Shown: positions 46,729-56,797 of the stretch, one piece after another
Numbering within the stretch: the first letter of the stretch is position 1
Layout of the letters: the number at the start of each line of letters is the position of its first letter
DNA from: Bog-756 sp963699085
GTDB taxonomy: Bacteria > Actinomycetota > Acidimicrobiia > Acidimicrobiales > RAAP-2
Direction of reading: 5' to 3'
Length of the DNA: 64,000 nucleotides
Assembly: GCA_963699085.1 (NCBI GenBank)
Contig: CAVOTH010000003.1
Span: 434,001-498,000 of the forward strand
Program-made: the position numbers and the translations under genes
The notes under the pieces: model-generated
Seen by the model: the letters and a program-made list of their open reading frames with translations, nothing else
Databases searched by the model: none
What the model was told of the DNA's origin: nothing

Positions 46729-47796
46729 AGCGCCTCCACGTCGGCCAGCGCCCGCTCGCCCAGCCGGGCGACACCTTCGGCGAACTGGTCCACGCCGCTG
46801 CGGTCGCCGGCCGCCGCACCACCGGCGTAGCGGACGTAGACCCCTTGGAGGATGCAGGCCAACTTCCAGATGCCGAACGCCTGGTAGTAGGGGACGGCGG
46901 AGACATCGCGGCCACTGGCTGCTGCGTACCGTTCGACCAGCTGGTCGCGGGTGGCGAATCCGGGCAGGGCGGTCGGCGCCATGCCCAGCACCGGCCTGGT
47001 TGGCGTCGTCGGCCTCGGCCCAGTAGACGAGCAGGAGGCCGAGGTCGGCCAGCGGATCACCGAGCGTGCAGATCTCCCAGTCGAGGATGGCGATCACGTC
47101 ACCCCGGTCGTCGAGCACGGTGTTGTCCAGTCGGTAGTCGCCGTGCACGATCGAGGCACCCTGCTGCTCGGGGATCTTGGCCGACAGTTCTTCCCAGGCC
47201 CGGTCGATCACCGCCGGGCCCGGTTGACCGTCGAGGGTCGACTGCTCGAACTGGCCGTGCCAGCGCTTGAGCTGCCGGGCGATGTAGCCCTCCCGGCGGG
47301 CGAACTCCCCGAGCCCGATGGCGTCGACGTCGACGGAGTGGAGACGGGCCAGCGTGTCGACGAGCGAGTTCGAGGCGTGGGCCCGCACCGCCTCGGGTAG
47401 TGCGCCTGACGCCGCTTCGTCGCGGAGGATGTGACCCTCGACGAAGGACATGACGAAGAACGGAGCGCCATTCACTCCGGGGTCCGTGCACAGTCCGAGC
47501 GTCCGGGGGACCGGTACGTCGGTGGATTGGAGGGCGCTGATCACGGTGTGCTCGCGGGTCATGTCGTGGGCGGTGGCGAGGACGTGGCTCACCGGGGGCC
47601 GACGTAGGGCATAGGCGTTGCCGTCGGCATCGGTCACCCGGTACGTCAGGTTGGAGCGCCCTCCGGCGATCAGGTCGAAGGAGAACGGGGCGACGGCACC
47701 GGCCACATTGGCGGCGAGCCAATCGGTGACCGGTCCGAGCTCGATACCCTCGACGGTGGCGCAGGCGGGGTCCTCGATGTCGGGTGCGGCGTCCAT
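46725..47796 (-). CDS. ACAD10/APH-like phosphotransferase, frameshifted
   Basis: About 356 aa. VAPFSFDLIAGGRSNLTYRVTDADGNAYALRRPP is the kinase-like N-lobe. SIVHGDYRLDNTVLDDRGDVIAILDWEICTLGDPLADLGLL carries the catalytic HGD and metal-binding DWE motifs. This is the ACAD10/FadE36-like group, associated with acyl-CoA metabolism. The frame leaves family sequence after ADDANQ. One extra base near 46995 restores PVLGMAPTALPGFATRDQLVERYAAASGRDVSAVPYYQAFGIWKLACILQGV to a stop at 46725, which overlaps the PAC2 start. Confidence 0.85.
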
Positions 47797-47889
47797 GCCC
47801 CGACGCTACCCGCGCCGCCCGGGCGGTCCGGTGCGTGGCTGACACTGGGACCTGGCGACACCAGTCATCGCCCGGTATTCTCGGTGGCC

Positions 47890-48607
47890 ATGGTCGATGC
47901 CACTGATGCCACCTTCGAGGACGTCGTCCTCAGGCGGTCCTACGAGGTCCCCGTGGTCGTCGACCTGTGGGCGCCCTGGTGCGGGCCGTGCACGACTCTC
48001 GGGCCGATGATCGAGCGGGTGGTGGCCGCCACCGATGGAGCGGTGGACCTGGTCAAGGTCAACGTGGACGATAATCCGGCGACATTCGGCGAGCTTTCGG
48101 GTCCAGTCGATTCCGGCCGTCTTCGCCGTTCGGGACGGCGCCGTGGTCGATCAGTTCATCGGTGCCCAGCCCGAGGCCGCCGTCCAGGCATTCATCGACG
48201 GCCTGACCCCGGTGCGGTCCGAGGCCGACGTCCTGGCCGACGAGGGTGCGGCGTCCGGCGACGAGACGGTGCTGCGCCATGCGCTCGACCTCCAACACGA
48301 TCAACCGGTGGCCATCGCCGCCCTGGCCGCACTGCTGGTCACGCGGGGGGACACCGATGAGGCGGTGGCCCTTCTCGGGCGCATCCCGGAAACTCCGGAG
48401 ACCCGTCGGCTGCTGGCCGAGGCCCGGCTGGCCACCCGCCCCGACGTCGCCAGCACTGACATCGGGACACTGCTCGACGGACTGCTCGAACGGGTGAAGG
48501 GCGATGCCGACGCCCGTCAGGAGTTCCTCGACCTGCTGGAGACGCTCGGCCCGGACGATCCCCGGACGCTCGACTACCGCAAAGCTCTTTCCTCCCGGCT
48601 CTTCTGA
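47890..48607 (+). CDS. Thioredoxin-domain TPR protein (YbbN/CnoX-like), frameshifted
   Basis: About 239 aa. The thioredoxin domain has WAPWCGPC (Cys 31 and 34). One extra T at 48085-48086 breaks the frame after DNPAT. It then continues SASFRVQSIPAVFAVRDGAVVDQFIGAQPEAAVQAFIDGL, with the cis-Pro in SIPAV, into C-terminal TPR-like helices (QPVAIAALAALLVTRGDTDEAVALLGRIPET). This architecture is that of CnoX/YbbN, a chaperone-like redox protein that protects client proteins from oxidation. It lies upstream of folP2 and holA. Confidence 0.85.
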
Positions 48608-48663
48608 CCGACCAGCTCCGCGACCGATCTCGGCCACCCACCACCTCCGGTAGCGTCACCCGG

Positions 48664-49506
48664 GTGCGAGCCACCACGCTTCGACTCGGGCCCCGGACCC
48701 TCGACATCGGGCACCGACCGGTGGTGATGGGCATCTTGAACCGCACCCCCGACTCCTTCTACGACAAGGGTCTGACCTTCGCCCTCGACGACCTGGTCCG
48801 CCGAGCCGGGATCCTGGTCGACCAGGGTGCCGACCTGCTCGACGTGGGCGGGGTGAAGGCCGGTCCCGGTCCTGAGGTGGGCGAAGCCGAGGAGCTCGAT
48901 CGGGTGATACCGGCTGTCGCGGCACTCAGCCAGCGCTTCGACATCCCCCTCTCGGTCGACACGTGGCGGGCATCGGTGGCCCGTGAGGCCTACCGGGCCG
49001 GGGCGGTGGTGGGCAACGACATCAGTGGGTTCGCCGATCCCGACTACCTCCCGGCCGCGGCCGAATACGGAGCCACGGTGGTGGCGACCCACATCCGGCT
49101 CGGACCGAGGATCCCCGACCCCGACCCCGACTACGACGACGTGGTCGACTCCGTACGCACCTTCCTGCTCGAGCGGGTGGACCGGGCGTTAGCGGCCGGA
49201 ATCACCCCGGACCGGATCGTGATCGACGCCGGACTCGATCTCGGCAAAACAGCGACGCAATCGCTCACGCTCCTTCGGGCATCGGATCAGCTGGCCGACC
49301 TGGGATATCCGCTCTTGCTGTCGGCGTCCAACAAGACGTTCCTCGGTGTGGTGCTGGGCCTCGAGATCGGGGAGCGCCGCGAGGCGTCGTTGGCCGCCAC
49401 CTCACTGGGGGCGGCGCTCGGGTGCCGGGTCATGCGGGTCCACGAGGTGGGCGCTCACCGCCAGGCGTGCGATGTGCTGGCGGCCGTCGACCGGGCCGCC
49501 GGATGA
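48664..49506 (+). CDS. folP2: Dihydropteroate synthase homologue, FolP2 type
   Basis: A 280-residue TIM-barrel protein. VVMGILNRTPDSFYDKG is the conserved DHPS pterin-binding start. The loop DVGGVKAGPGPEV replaces the DIGGESTRPG loop of catalytic DHPS. LSVDTWRASVA and LLLSASNKTFLG follow. The same loop occurs in mycobacterial FolP2, which is reported to lack dihydropteroate synthase activity, so this gene may not supply folate. Its stop overlaps the holA start by 4 bp (ATGA). Confidence 0.88.
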   Translation: MRATTLRLGPRTLDIGHRPVVMGILNRTPDSFYDKGLTFALDDLVRRAGILVDQGADLLDVGGVKAGPGPEVGEAEELDRVIPAVAALSQRFDIPLSVDTWRASVAREAYRAGAVVGNDISGFADPDYLPAAAEYGATVVATHIRLGPRIPDPDPDYDDVVDSVRTFLLERVDRALAAGITPDRIVIDAGLDLGKTATQSLTLLRASDQLADLGYPLLLSASNKTFLGVVLGLEIGERREASLAATSLGAALGCRVMRVHEVGAHRQACDVLAAVDRAAG

Positions 49507-50510
49507 GCGGGTCGTCGGCGACCACCACCGGGCTGCGGCCCGCCTACCTTGTCAAGGGGGCCGATCCTTCGCTGGTGGCCCAGGCCACCCACCGTCTCGT
49601 CGAACTGCTGGTGGACGGCGGGGACCCGTCGATCATGGTCGAGGAGTTCGGTGGTCCCGGTGTCGACCAGTTCGACGTCGGCGCGGTCATCGACGCCTGC
49701 ACGACACCGCCGTTCCTGGTCGACCGGCGGGTGGTGGTCGTGCGCGAGTCCGGGCAGATCGTGGCCGCCGACGCCAAGCGCCTCGTCGCCTATCTGGGCG
49801 ACCCACTGGCCACCACCGCCCTGGTGCTGGTGGCCGGCGGTGGCGCCATCAACCCGACCCTGTCGAAGTCGGTAGCGGCCGCCGGCGAGGTGATCGACAC
49901 CTCCGTCGGGACCGGGAGGGCCCGGTCGCAGTGGCTGTCCGACCACCTGAAGGGCGGTCCGGTCCGCCTCGACGGCGCCGCCCAGGCGCGCCTCGGCGAT
50001 CACCTCGGCTCGGACATGGGTCGGTTGACGGGCCTGCTCGACATGTTGGCGGCCGCCTACGGGCGCGGCGCCACGGTGAGCGCCACCGAACTCGAGCCCT
50101 TCCTTGGCGAGGCCGGAGCACTGGCCCCGTGGGACCTGACCGATGCCATCGATGCCGGTCGGGTCGCCCCCGCACTCGAGGTACTCCACCGGATGCTGTC
50201 GGCGGGGGAGTCGCACCCCTTGGTGATCCTGGCCCTCCTCCACAAGCACTACCGCCAGATGCTCCGGCTCGACGGCTCAGGAGTCACAACCCCCGAGCAG
50301 GCCGCCGAGCTGCTCGGGATCAAGAGTGCATTCCCGGCCAAGAAGGCGATGGCCCAGGGCAGCCGACTCGGAAGTGCCCGGGTCGCCCGGGCGATGCAAC
50401 TCCTGGCCGAGGCCGACCTCGACCTTCGGGGTACGACCGCACTGCCCTCAGAACTTGTGGTCGAGGTCCTGGTGGCCCGACTCAGCCGACTCGGGGGCCA
50501 ACGACGCTGA
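49503..50510 (+). CDS. holA: DNA polymerase III subunit delta
   Basis: A 335-residue clamp-loader delta subunit, which opens the beta clamp during replication. AYLVKGADPSLVAQATHRLVELLVDGG starts the N-terminal AAA+-like domain. RVVVVRESGQIVAADAKRLVAYLGDPLATTALVLVAGGG and the C-terminal LLHKHYRQMLRLDGSGVTTPEQAAELLGIKSAFPAKKAMAQ are typical of actinobacterial HolA. The ATG at 49503 is coupled to folP2. Frames further upstream are not family-like. Confidence 0.9.
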   Translation: MSGSSATTTGLRPAYLVKGADPSLVAQATHRLVELLVDGGDPSIMVEEFGGPGVDQFDVGAVIDACTTPPFLVDRRVVVVRESGQIVAADAKRLVAYLGDPLATTALVLVAGGGAINPTLSKSVAAAGEVIDTSVGTGRARSQWLSDHLKGGPVRLDGAAQARLGDHLGSDMGRLTGLLDMLAAAYGRGATVSATELEPFLGEAGALAPWDLTDAIDAGRVAPALEVLHRMLSAGESHPLVILALLHKHYRQMLRLDGSGVTTPEQAAELLGIKSAFPAKKAMAQGSRLGSARVARAMQLLAEADLDLRGTTALPSELVVEVLVARLSRLGGQRR

Positions 50511-50533
50511 CTGGCGCCGATGGCCCCCGTCGA

Positions 50534-51460
50534 TCAGCCGGTGATGGGGTCCTGTGACTCGATGCCCGCGTCACTGACGCTGCCCGTCCAGCTTCTGCCG
50601 TCCCAGTAGCGGTAGTGGTGGCGTTCGGTCGGATCGCGCAGCCACTGGGCCCCCAGGGTGGGCGCACCCTCGGTCATGGTCGCCGTGGCCGTCTGCGAGC
50701 TCGCCAGGATCTGGTCGACCTCGCGGGCCCACGGGCGAGCTCGGTCGGGTGACCCCGGGACCGTACGGGGAACAGCCATCGCAGGCGCGCCGTACGTGCG
50801 AGCCGGAACCGGCGCCTGCTTGACCGACCGCGCCGGCTCGGTCCCGTCGGTGGCTCCGAAGATCTGGGCCGCCACCGAGGCCAACGAAGGCGCTCCTTCG
50901 AGCGAAGTCCGCTGCCTCGGGTTGTAGGGGCGCCCGAGTGACCCGGGGATGCGGATCTCCTGCTCGATGGTTTCGGTGACCACCGGTGCGGGCTCGGCCG
51001 TAGCGGTGGGTGCGCCCACCGTGATCAGGTCGGGGTCGTCGAAGAAGCTCCCCGAGCCGGACGGCCCGATATCGGGACCGCTGGCTTTGATGGTCCGGAC
51101 CTGCCGGCGTTCACCGAAGCTGCCGAAGACGGTCGGCATGGCGAGCACCTGCATCTGCCTCCCGCGTCGGGTCGCCAGGTTCGCCTGGTCACCGAAGCGC
51201 TCGAAGGGGAGGTTGGCGGCTCGCCCGGCGGCGGCGACTTCGACCAGTTTCGGCCTGGTGGCGAAGACGTAGATGGCCAGGCCCACACCTGGTAGCAGGA
51301 GCACCAGCAGGAGGCAGACCAGCTTCGGCTCGCCGGCTGCGCGCCACGCCCAGTTGGGCTGGCGGAAGATGTCGATGGCCCCTAGGACCACGGAGAGGAG
51401 CACGATCCCGGCAACGAGGCCGAGTGACGGACCGAAGACCACGGCGAGGGGGATGGTCAT
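50534..51460 (-). CDS. Membrane protein with C-terminal DUF2510 domain
   Basis: A 308-residue protein. Two membrane helices near the N-terminus (SLGLVAGIVLLSVVLGAIDIF and LVCLLLVLLLPGVGLAIYVFA) resemble a PLDc_N-type hairpin. A long, probably disordered Pro/Thr-rich region follows. The last 40 residues (GAQWLRDPTERHHYRYWDGRSWTGSVSDAG) are a DUF2510 domain, common at the ends of actinobacterial membrane proteins. The function is unknown. It is convergent with holA. Confidence 0.8.
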   Translation of the reverse strand: MTIPLAVVFGPSLGLVAGIVLLSVVLGAIDIFRQPNWAWRAAGEPKLVCLLLVLLLPGVGLAIYVFATRPKLVEVAAAGRAANLPFERFGDQANLATRRGRQMQVLAMPTVFGSFGERRQVRTIKASGPDIGPSGSGSFFDDPDLITVGAPTATAEPAPVVTETIEQEIRIPGSLGRPYNPRQRTSLEGAPSLASVAAQIFGATDGTEPARSVKQAPVPARTYGAPAMAVPRTVPGSPDRARPWAREVDQILASSQTATATMTEGAPTLGAQWLRDPTERHHYRYWDGRSWTGSVSDAGIESQDPITG

Positions 51461-51602
51461 TGGCGGCGCCCTCCCCGTGCGGACCGCACCGGGTTCGGTT
51501 GTCCCGGCGGCTGGTCACTGCGCCGCTTTTGGACCTGTCGGCTGATGAAACGCTGCCCCATGGCATCCACCAATACCCTTCGTCGCTGATGTGTCACTCT
51601 AA

Positions 51603-51618
51603 GTGTTAGTCTTAACAC
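51603..51618. promoter_or_regulatory. Palindrome GTGTTA-N4-TAACAC
   Basis: A perfect 6-bp inverted repeat in the 266-bp gap between the DUF2510 gene and the 3' end of dnaE2. It could be an operator of the DUF2510 gene (about 145 bp upstream of its start) or a short hairpin. Nothing else is evident in this gap. Confidence 0.35.
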
Positions 51619-51726
51619 GCAGAGTAGTCAAGAGCGGTAGCACGTTTGCACCCTTTATCGCATCGGCAGGCCTGGAACAGAACTGTACGGTGACGCACAC
51701 ATCCGTCAGCGGCGGTCACGCGTCCG

Positions 51727-54700
51727 TCAACGGAAGTCACGTGAAGACGGAACGGGGCCGAGGGAAAGCGGCTCGAACCGCTCGGCCACCAGGGTCATCG
51801 ACCCCTCGGACCGCTCGATCCGCCCCCGGACCAGCAATGCCGGGCAGGTGCGGGCCACCGGCTTCCACCGGATCCAGGCGCCCCGCGAGCAGACGATGTT
51901 GACCATCCCGGTCTCGTCCTCCAGGTTGAGGAAGACCGCTCCGTGGGCGCTCTCGGGGGCCTGGCGGTGGGTGACCACACCACCGACGGTGATCCGCTCG
52001 CCGGCCGGCCGGCCGGTGAGCGCCGCGGCCCGGAGCACCCCGCGCCGGTCCAGCCCGTCCCTGGCCAACTCCATCGCCGTCGTGTCGGGGGCCATGCCGA
52101 GCGACCACAGGTCGTCGGAGACCTCCTCCCACGGAGTGGGGTCGGGCAGGGGCGGGGGCACGGCCCCGGTGACCACGCCGGGCAGCCGGTCGGCGGTGGC
52201 CTGGGCCGCCGCCCCTGCTTCCCACACCATCGACCGCCGCCCGCCGCCGTTCGCCCCGCCCCCACTCTTTGGGCCACCGCGTCGGCGGGTGCCCGTTCCA
52301 TCGAGAGCTCCGGCGGTGGCCAGGGCTTCCAGTTGGGCTCGGGTCACCCCGGCCCGGCGCACGAGATCCTCCATCCCCGACCACGGCGCCCCCGCCTCGA
52401 TCCGGGCCGCCGCGTCGGATCCGATGCCGCGCACCGACGACAGGCCCAGTCGCACCGCTGTCGCATCCGGCGGGATCTGCGCCCCGTGCTCCGTTCCTCC
52501 CCTGCCCAGGTCGCAGCCGACCGGGCCCGACTCCGGTTCGAGGGAGGCCGCCGCCCGGCCCGTGTTGACGTCGGGCCGACGGACCACCACCCCGTGCCGC
52601 TTGGCGTCGGCCACCAGGCTCTGTGGGGACCAGAATCCCATGGGCTGGGCGTTGAGTAGCCCGGCGGTGAAGGCGGCCGGGTAGTGCACCTTGCACCAGG
52701 CCGTCGAGTACACCAGGTGGGCGAAGGCAACCGAGTGGCTCTCGGGAAAGCCGAAGTTGGCGAAGGCGGCCAGCGCCGCGTAGACCTGTTCGGACACCTC
52801 CTCGGACACTCCCCGGGCCGCCATGCCGGCGAACAGGCGGTCGCGGAGCTTCGCCATGCGCTCGCCGGACCGCTTGGCACTCATGGCCTGGCGCAGCTCG
52901 TCGGACTCCGCCGGGCTGAACCCGGCCACGTCGATGGCGATCTGCATCAGCTGCTCCTGGAAGAGCGGCACACCGAGGGTGCGCTCCAGGGCCGACTGCA
53001 TCAACGGATGGAGGTATGAGACGGGCTCGGTCCCGTTGCGGCGTCGGATGTAGGGGTGGACGGCGTTGCCCTGGATGGGCCCGGGTCGGATCAGGGCCAC
53101 CTCGATGGCCAGGTCGTAGAAGCAGCGTGGCAGTACCCGGGGCAGCGTATTCATCTGGGCCCGCGACTCCACCTGGAACACGCCGACCGTGTCGGCCCGG
53201 CACAGGAGGTCGTAGACCTCGTCCTCCTGTCCCAACATGGCCAGGTCGACCGTCACCCCGTGGGCCTCGGCCACCAGGTCGACCATGTGGTGCAGCGCGG
53301 TGAGCATGCCGAGGCCAAGGAGGTCGAACTTGACCAGCCCGGCAGCCGCGCAGTCGTCCTTGTCCCACTGCAGCACGCTGCGCCCCGGCATCCGGCCCCA
53401 CTCCACCGGGCACACCTCGACCACCGGCCGGTCGCAGATGACCATGCCCCCCGAGTGGATGCCGAGGTGCCGCGGAAACCCGAGCAGCTCGCCGGCGAGC
53501 TGCTGCACCATCGGCGGCAGGTCGTCGCGCTCGGCCAGGGGCTGGTCGCGCTCGGTCGAGGCCGACCAGGCGTCCGCCTCCTCGACGGAGTGGCCGAGGG
53601 CCTTGCCCACATCGCGCAGGGCGGAGCGGGACCGGTAGGTGATGACGTTGGCCACCTGGGCGGCGTGGAGTCGGCCGTAGCGCTCGTAGACGTACTGGAT
53701 GACCTCCTCCCGCCGACCCGACTCGATGTCGACGTCGATGTCGGGGGGTCCGTCGCGGGCGGGGGAGAGGAAGCGCTCGAAGAGCAGGCCGAGTGAGACG
53801 GCGTCCACGTTGGTGATGCCGAGGGCGAAGCAGACCGCAGAGGTGGCGGCCGACCCCCGACCCTGGCAGAAGATGTCGTGGCTCCGGCAGAACTGGACGA
53901 TGTCCCACACCGCGAGGAAGTAGCCGGGGAATCCGAGGGAGCCGATCACCTCGAGTTCGTGTCTGATCTGCTCGTAGGCCCCCGGGACCCGCTCGACTCC
54001 CGGCGGCCCGTACCGCCCGGCCGCCCCCCGGTGGGTCAGCTCGACCAGCCAGCTCTGCTCGGTGTGTCCCTCGGGCACGGGGAAGTCGGGTAGCCGGGGG
54101 GCGACCAGACGGAGGTCGAACGCGCACTCGACGGCCAGCTCCGCGGCCCGGTCGACCGCGCCCGGCCACCGGGCGAACCGCCGCCGTTGTTCGGCTTCGC
54201 CCCGCAGGCAGGCGGTGGCCGACGGAGGGAGCCACCCCTCTAAGTCCTCGAGGGTGGAGCGCGCCCGTACCGCGGACAGCGTGGTGGCCAGCGGGAAACG
54301 GCCCGGGGTGGCGTAGTGGACGTTGTTGGTGGCCACCGGGGTCACGCCCCGCTCGGTGGCCAGCACGGCCAGGGCATCGTTGCGGGGGCCACAGACCGGG
54401 GTGCCGTGGTCCCACAACTCGACGGCCAGGTTGTCCCGTCCGAACCGTTCGATCAACCGGTCGAGGGCCCGGGCCGCGGCGGCGGGACCCGCGTCGGTCA
54501 GGGCCGCGGCCAGGGGGCCCTTCCGGCATCCGGTCAGGATCTGCCAGTGGCCGCCGTGGCGGTCGGCCAGGGCGTCGAGGGTGAGGATCGGCCGGCCCTT
54601 TTCGCCACCCTCGAGATGGGCCTCGGCGATGGCCCGGCTGAGGCGGGCGTAGCCGTCGGGATCTCTGGCCAGCACCACCAGGTGGACGCCGTCCGGGTCG

Positions 54701-54946
54701 GGCATGCCGGTGCGCAGGTGGGGTCCGTCGGCGTCGGACAGGGTGAGCTCGGCCCCGAACACGGTGGCCAGGCCGACGAGCGCGGGCCGCCACCGCGAAC
54801 CGCACCACCCCGTAGAGGCCGTTGTGGTCGGTCAGCGCCACCGCCGACAGGCCGAGCCGGACCGCCTCCGCGGCGAGTTCCTCGGGGTGGCTGGCACCGT
54901 CGAGGAAGGAGAAGTTGGAGTGGGCGTGGAGCTCGGCGTAGGCCAT
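51727..54946 (-). CDS. dnaE2: Error-prone DNA polymerase DnaE2, frameshifted near the N-terminus
   Basis: About 1,072 aa when joined. The PHP domain starts MAYAELHAHSNFSFLDGASHPEEL and runs through TDHNGLYGVVRFAVAAR in one frame. After 54781-54787 the frame changes to LVGLATVFGAELTLSDADGPHL and stays intact to the end. The site is a CG-repeat (GCCCGCGCTC on the coding strand), best explained by loss of one CG unit or gain of one base. The polymerase core PDIDVDIESGRREEVIQYVYERYGR has the catalytic Asp pair. DnaE2 performs translesion synthesis with ImuA' and ImuB and is the third gene of the cassette, 13 bp after imuB. Confidence 0.93.
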
Positions 54947-54959
54947 GGTCGCACCGGCC

Positions 54960-56066
54960 TCAGCCGTAGGTGGCCTCGACCCACCAATGGCCCCGCTCGA
55001 CCAGCAGCAGGTGGGCGGCCCGTGCGGTGACGACCTGGAGCCGCGCCCCCCGCCGGCGCGACCGGGACCACCAGCGCTCGTCGGAGGGCCAGGGCCCCGC
55101 CCATCCCGACAGTGGCTCCCACGGGCCGCCTTCCACCGACAGACGGTCCGGCGCCGCGGTCAGCAATCCCCGGGCCGAGACCCGGACCGGCTCGCCCCGG
55201 GCGTCGGCGAGGTCGGCCCGGACCGGATCGGGGTGGACGACAGCCGGTGCCGGTGCCGGGATCTGCCCGGGCCACGGCGCCCCGGGTGTCGAGCGGGCAC
55301 GCGTGGCGCCGGGGGCCGCGCCCCTCGGCCGCTCCCCGGTGGTCCATGTCACGAAGCGGGCCCGCTCGGCCGGGCTGCGCCCGCCCTGCAGTCGGACGGT
55401 CACCACCCCGTCGGGGCCGACGAGCTCCTGGGCTGCGGCCAGGCACCGGGCGGCCCGTGCGTCGGCGTCGCTCACCCCGCCCCAGAACCCGGGCTCGGCC
55501 ACCACCGGGATGTCGTCGGCGACACCACCGGCGAGGAGGCGGGCGACCCGGGGCTGGCGCAGGTCGGCCAGCTCGCCACTGCGGCCGCCGGCCACCCGGT
55601 GGGCCTGGGCGCCCTCGGCGCCGAACCGACCCAGCACGTGGGGGTCAGGGAGGGCGGCGAAGCCGCCCAGGGTGCGGATACCGAGCCGATCGAGCAGTCC
55701 GGTCAGGTCGTCCTGCCCGAGCACGGCCACCGGGAGGGGGGCGAGGAACGCCGGGGTCCCGTCGGCCGGGACGATCAGGCCCCGGCGGGCGGCCAGCACG
55801 GCGGCGAACAGCCCGTCGGCCACGCCGACCTCGGCCGGCGTGACCTGCCCGGCGGCGATCTGCACGACCTCGGCCAGTGCGTCCTCGCCCCCGAAGTAAC
55901 GGGCGGGTCCCCGGGCCGGTAGCGAGCAGATGCCGCACCGCACCGCGGTCACCCACGGGCAGTAGGCCTCCACGGCGGCGATCACCTCGGCGAAGGTGCG
56001 CAGTACGCTCCCACCTTCGTCCTCCTCGAGCAGGTCGGGGCAGCGCACGACCAGCAGCCGGTCCAC
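54960..56066 (-). CDS. imuB: ImuB, inactive Y-family polymerase-like protein
   Basis: A 368-residue Y-family (DinB/UmuC fold) homologue. MDRLLVVRCPDLLEEDE is the palm start and ACRxGxP-like VRCGICSLPARGPARYFGGEDALAEVV follows. The acidic catalytic set (the SIDE motif and its partner Asp) is not present, as in other ImuB proteins that serve as adaptors rather than polymerases. DLTGLLDRLGIRTLGGFAALPDPHVLGRFGAEG is the HhH-like thumb. A clear QLPLW-type clamp-binding motif was not seen. The GTG start lies 1 bp after the imuA' stop, so it is translationally coupled. Confidence 0.88.
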   Translation of the reverse strand: MDRLLVVRCPDLLEEDEGGSVLRTFAEVIAAVEAYCPWVTAVRCGICSLPARGPARYFGGEDALAEVVQIAAGQVTPAEVGVADGLFAAVLAARRGLIVPADGTPAFLAPLPVAVLGQDDLTGLLDRLGIRTLGGFAALPDPHVLGRFGAEGAQAHRVAGGRSGELADLRQPRVARLLAGGVADDIPVVAEPGFWGGVSDADARAARCLAAAQELVGPDGVVTVRLQGGRSPAERARFVTWTTGERPRGAAPGATRARSTPGAPWPGQIPAPAPAVVHPDPVRADLADARGEPVRVSARGLLTAAPDRLSVEGGPWEPLSGWAGPWPSDERWWSRSRRRGARLQVVTARAAHLLLVERGHWWVEATYG

Positions 56067-56067
56067 G

Positions 56068-56790
56068 TCAGGCCGCCGGGTCGAGCGGGTCGCCGGCCGC
56101 GGCCACCGCGCCGTCGGGCCCGGGGAGCCACAGCCGGTGTTGTTCGGGGCGCGCCGCGCTCCGTCGCCCGGTGGCGGTCACCGTCATCCGCCGGCCCCGG
56201 AGGTGGCCGCGGCCGGCGTCGACTCCCTCCCATACCGCCTCGTCGACCCGCAGCTGCAGGTCGGGCGGCTCGGGCCAGCCCGCCCGCCCGGGCACGACGA
56301 TCAGCACCGCACGGCGCTCGCGGGCCCGGGCCACCAGCCGTCTGGCCATGGCCGGGCGGGGGGCGAAGGGGGGGCACAGCACCACCAGGTCGACCCCCTC
56401 CAGCACGGCGGCCGTGACCTCGGCCCAGGCTGCGCCCGGGCGGGGGAGGATCGCCAGCCGTCCGAGATCCACGCCGAGGTCGGCGGCAGCGATGGCCCCC
56501 AGACCGGGGTGGCCGACCAGGACGCACCACGAGCCCGACGCCGAGGCGGCGGACACGAGGGACAGGGCGACGCTGAGGGCGCCGTCGTCACCGGGCCGCC
56601 CGACGGTCAGGGTGGAGCCTCGGCGCAACGCCCCGTCCGGGAGCAGCCCGGCCAGCGGGGGGACGACCGGGAGGAGCCGGGTCCGACTGGCCGCCACCGG
56701 CCGGGTGCGCTCGGCCAACGTGGCCAGCGCAGCGAGGGCGGCCGGGTCGAGGTCCCGGGCGAGCCGTCGATCCGGCGCAGAAACGAACAT
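56068..56790 (-). CDS. imuA': ImuA'-like SOS mutagenesis protein
   Basis: About 240 aa of RecA-like fold without a normal Walker A. PLAGLLPDGALRRGSTLTVGRPGDDGALSVALSLVSAASASGSWCVLVGHPGLGAIAAADLGVDLGRLAILPRPG corresponds to the RecA/ImuA core. Its position directly before imuB and dnaE2 supports the call. The frame is open to 56901, but the SOS box at 56784-56797 lies inside that extension. The ATG at 56790 overlaps the box, so a slightly later start or a leaderless transcript is possible. It acts with ImuB to deliver DnaE2 to damaged DNA. Confidence 0.85.
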   Translation of the reverse strand: MFVSAPDRRLARDLDPAALAALATLAERTRPVAASRTRLLPVVPPLAGLLPDGALRRGSTLTVGRPGDDGALSVALSLVSAASASGSWCVLVGHPGLGAIAAADLGVDLGRLAILPRPGAAWAEVTAAVLEGVDLVVLCPPFAPRPAMARRLVARARERRAVLIVVPGRAGWPEPPDLQLRVDEAVWEGVDAGRGHLRGRRMTVTATGRRSAARPEQHRLWLPGPDGAVAAAGDPLDPAA

Positions 56791-56797
56791 ACGTTCG
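56784..56797 (-). promoter_or_regulatory. LexA (SOS) box upstream of imuA'-imuB-dnaE2
   Basis: CGAACATACGTTCG contains GAAC-N4-GTTC, the actinobacterial/Bacillus-type LexA operator, with an extra matching C/G on each side. It lies at the 5' end of imuA' and about 105 bp before the divergent aldo/keto reductase start. The cassette is therefore expected to be DNA-damage inducible. Confidence 0.85.

Noticed and set aside
45820..47796. Single 658-aa frame joining an APH-type kinase to a PAC2 protein
   Set aside because: The kinase leaves its family sequence after about residue 270 and resumes in another frame that ends exactly at the PAC2 start. The fusion is an artefact of one extra base near 46995.
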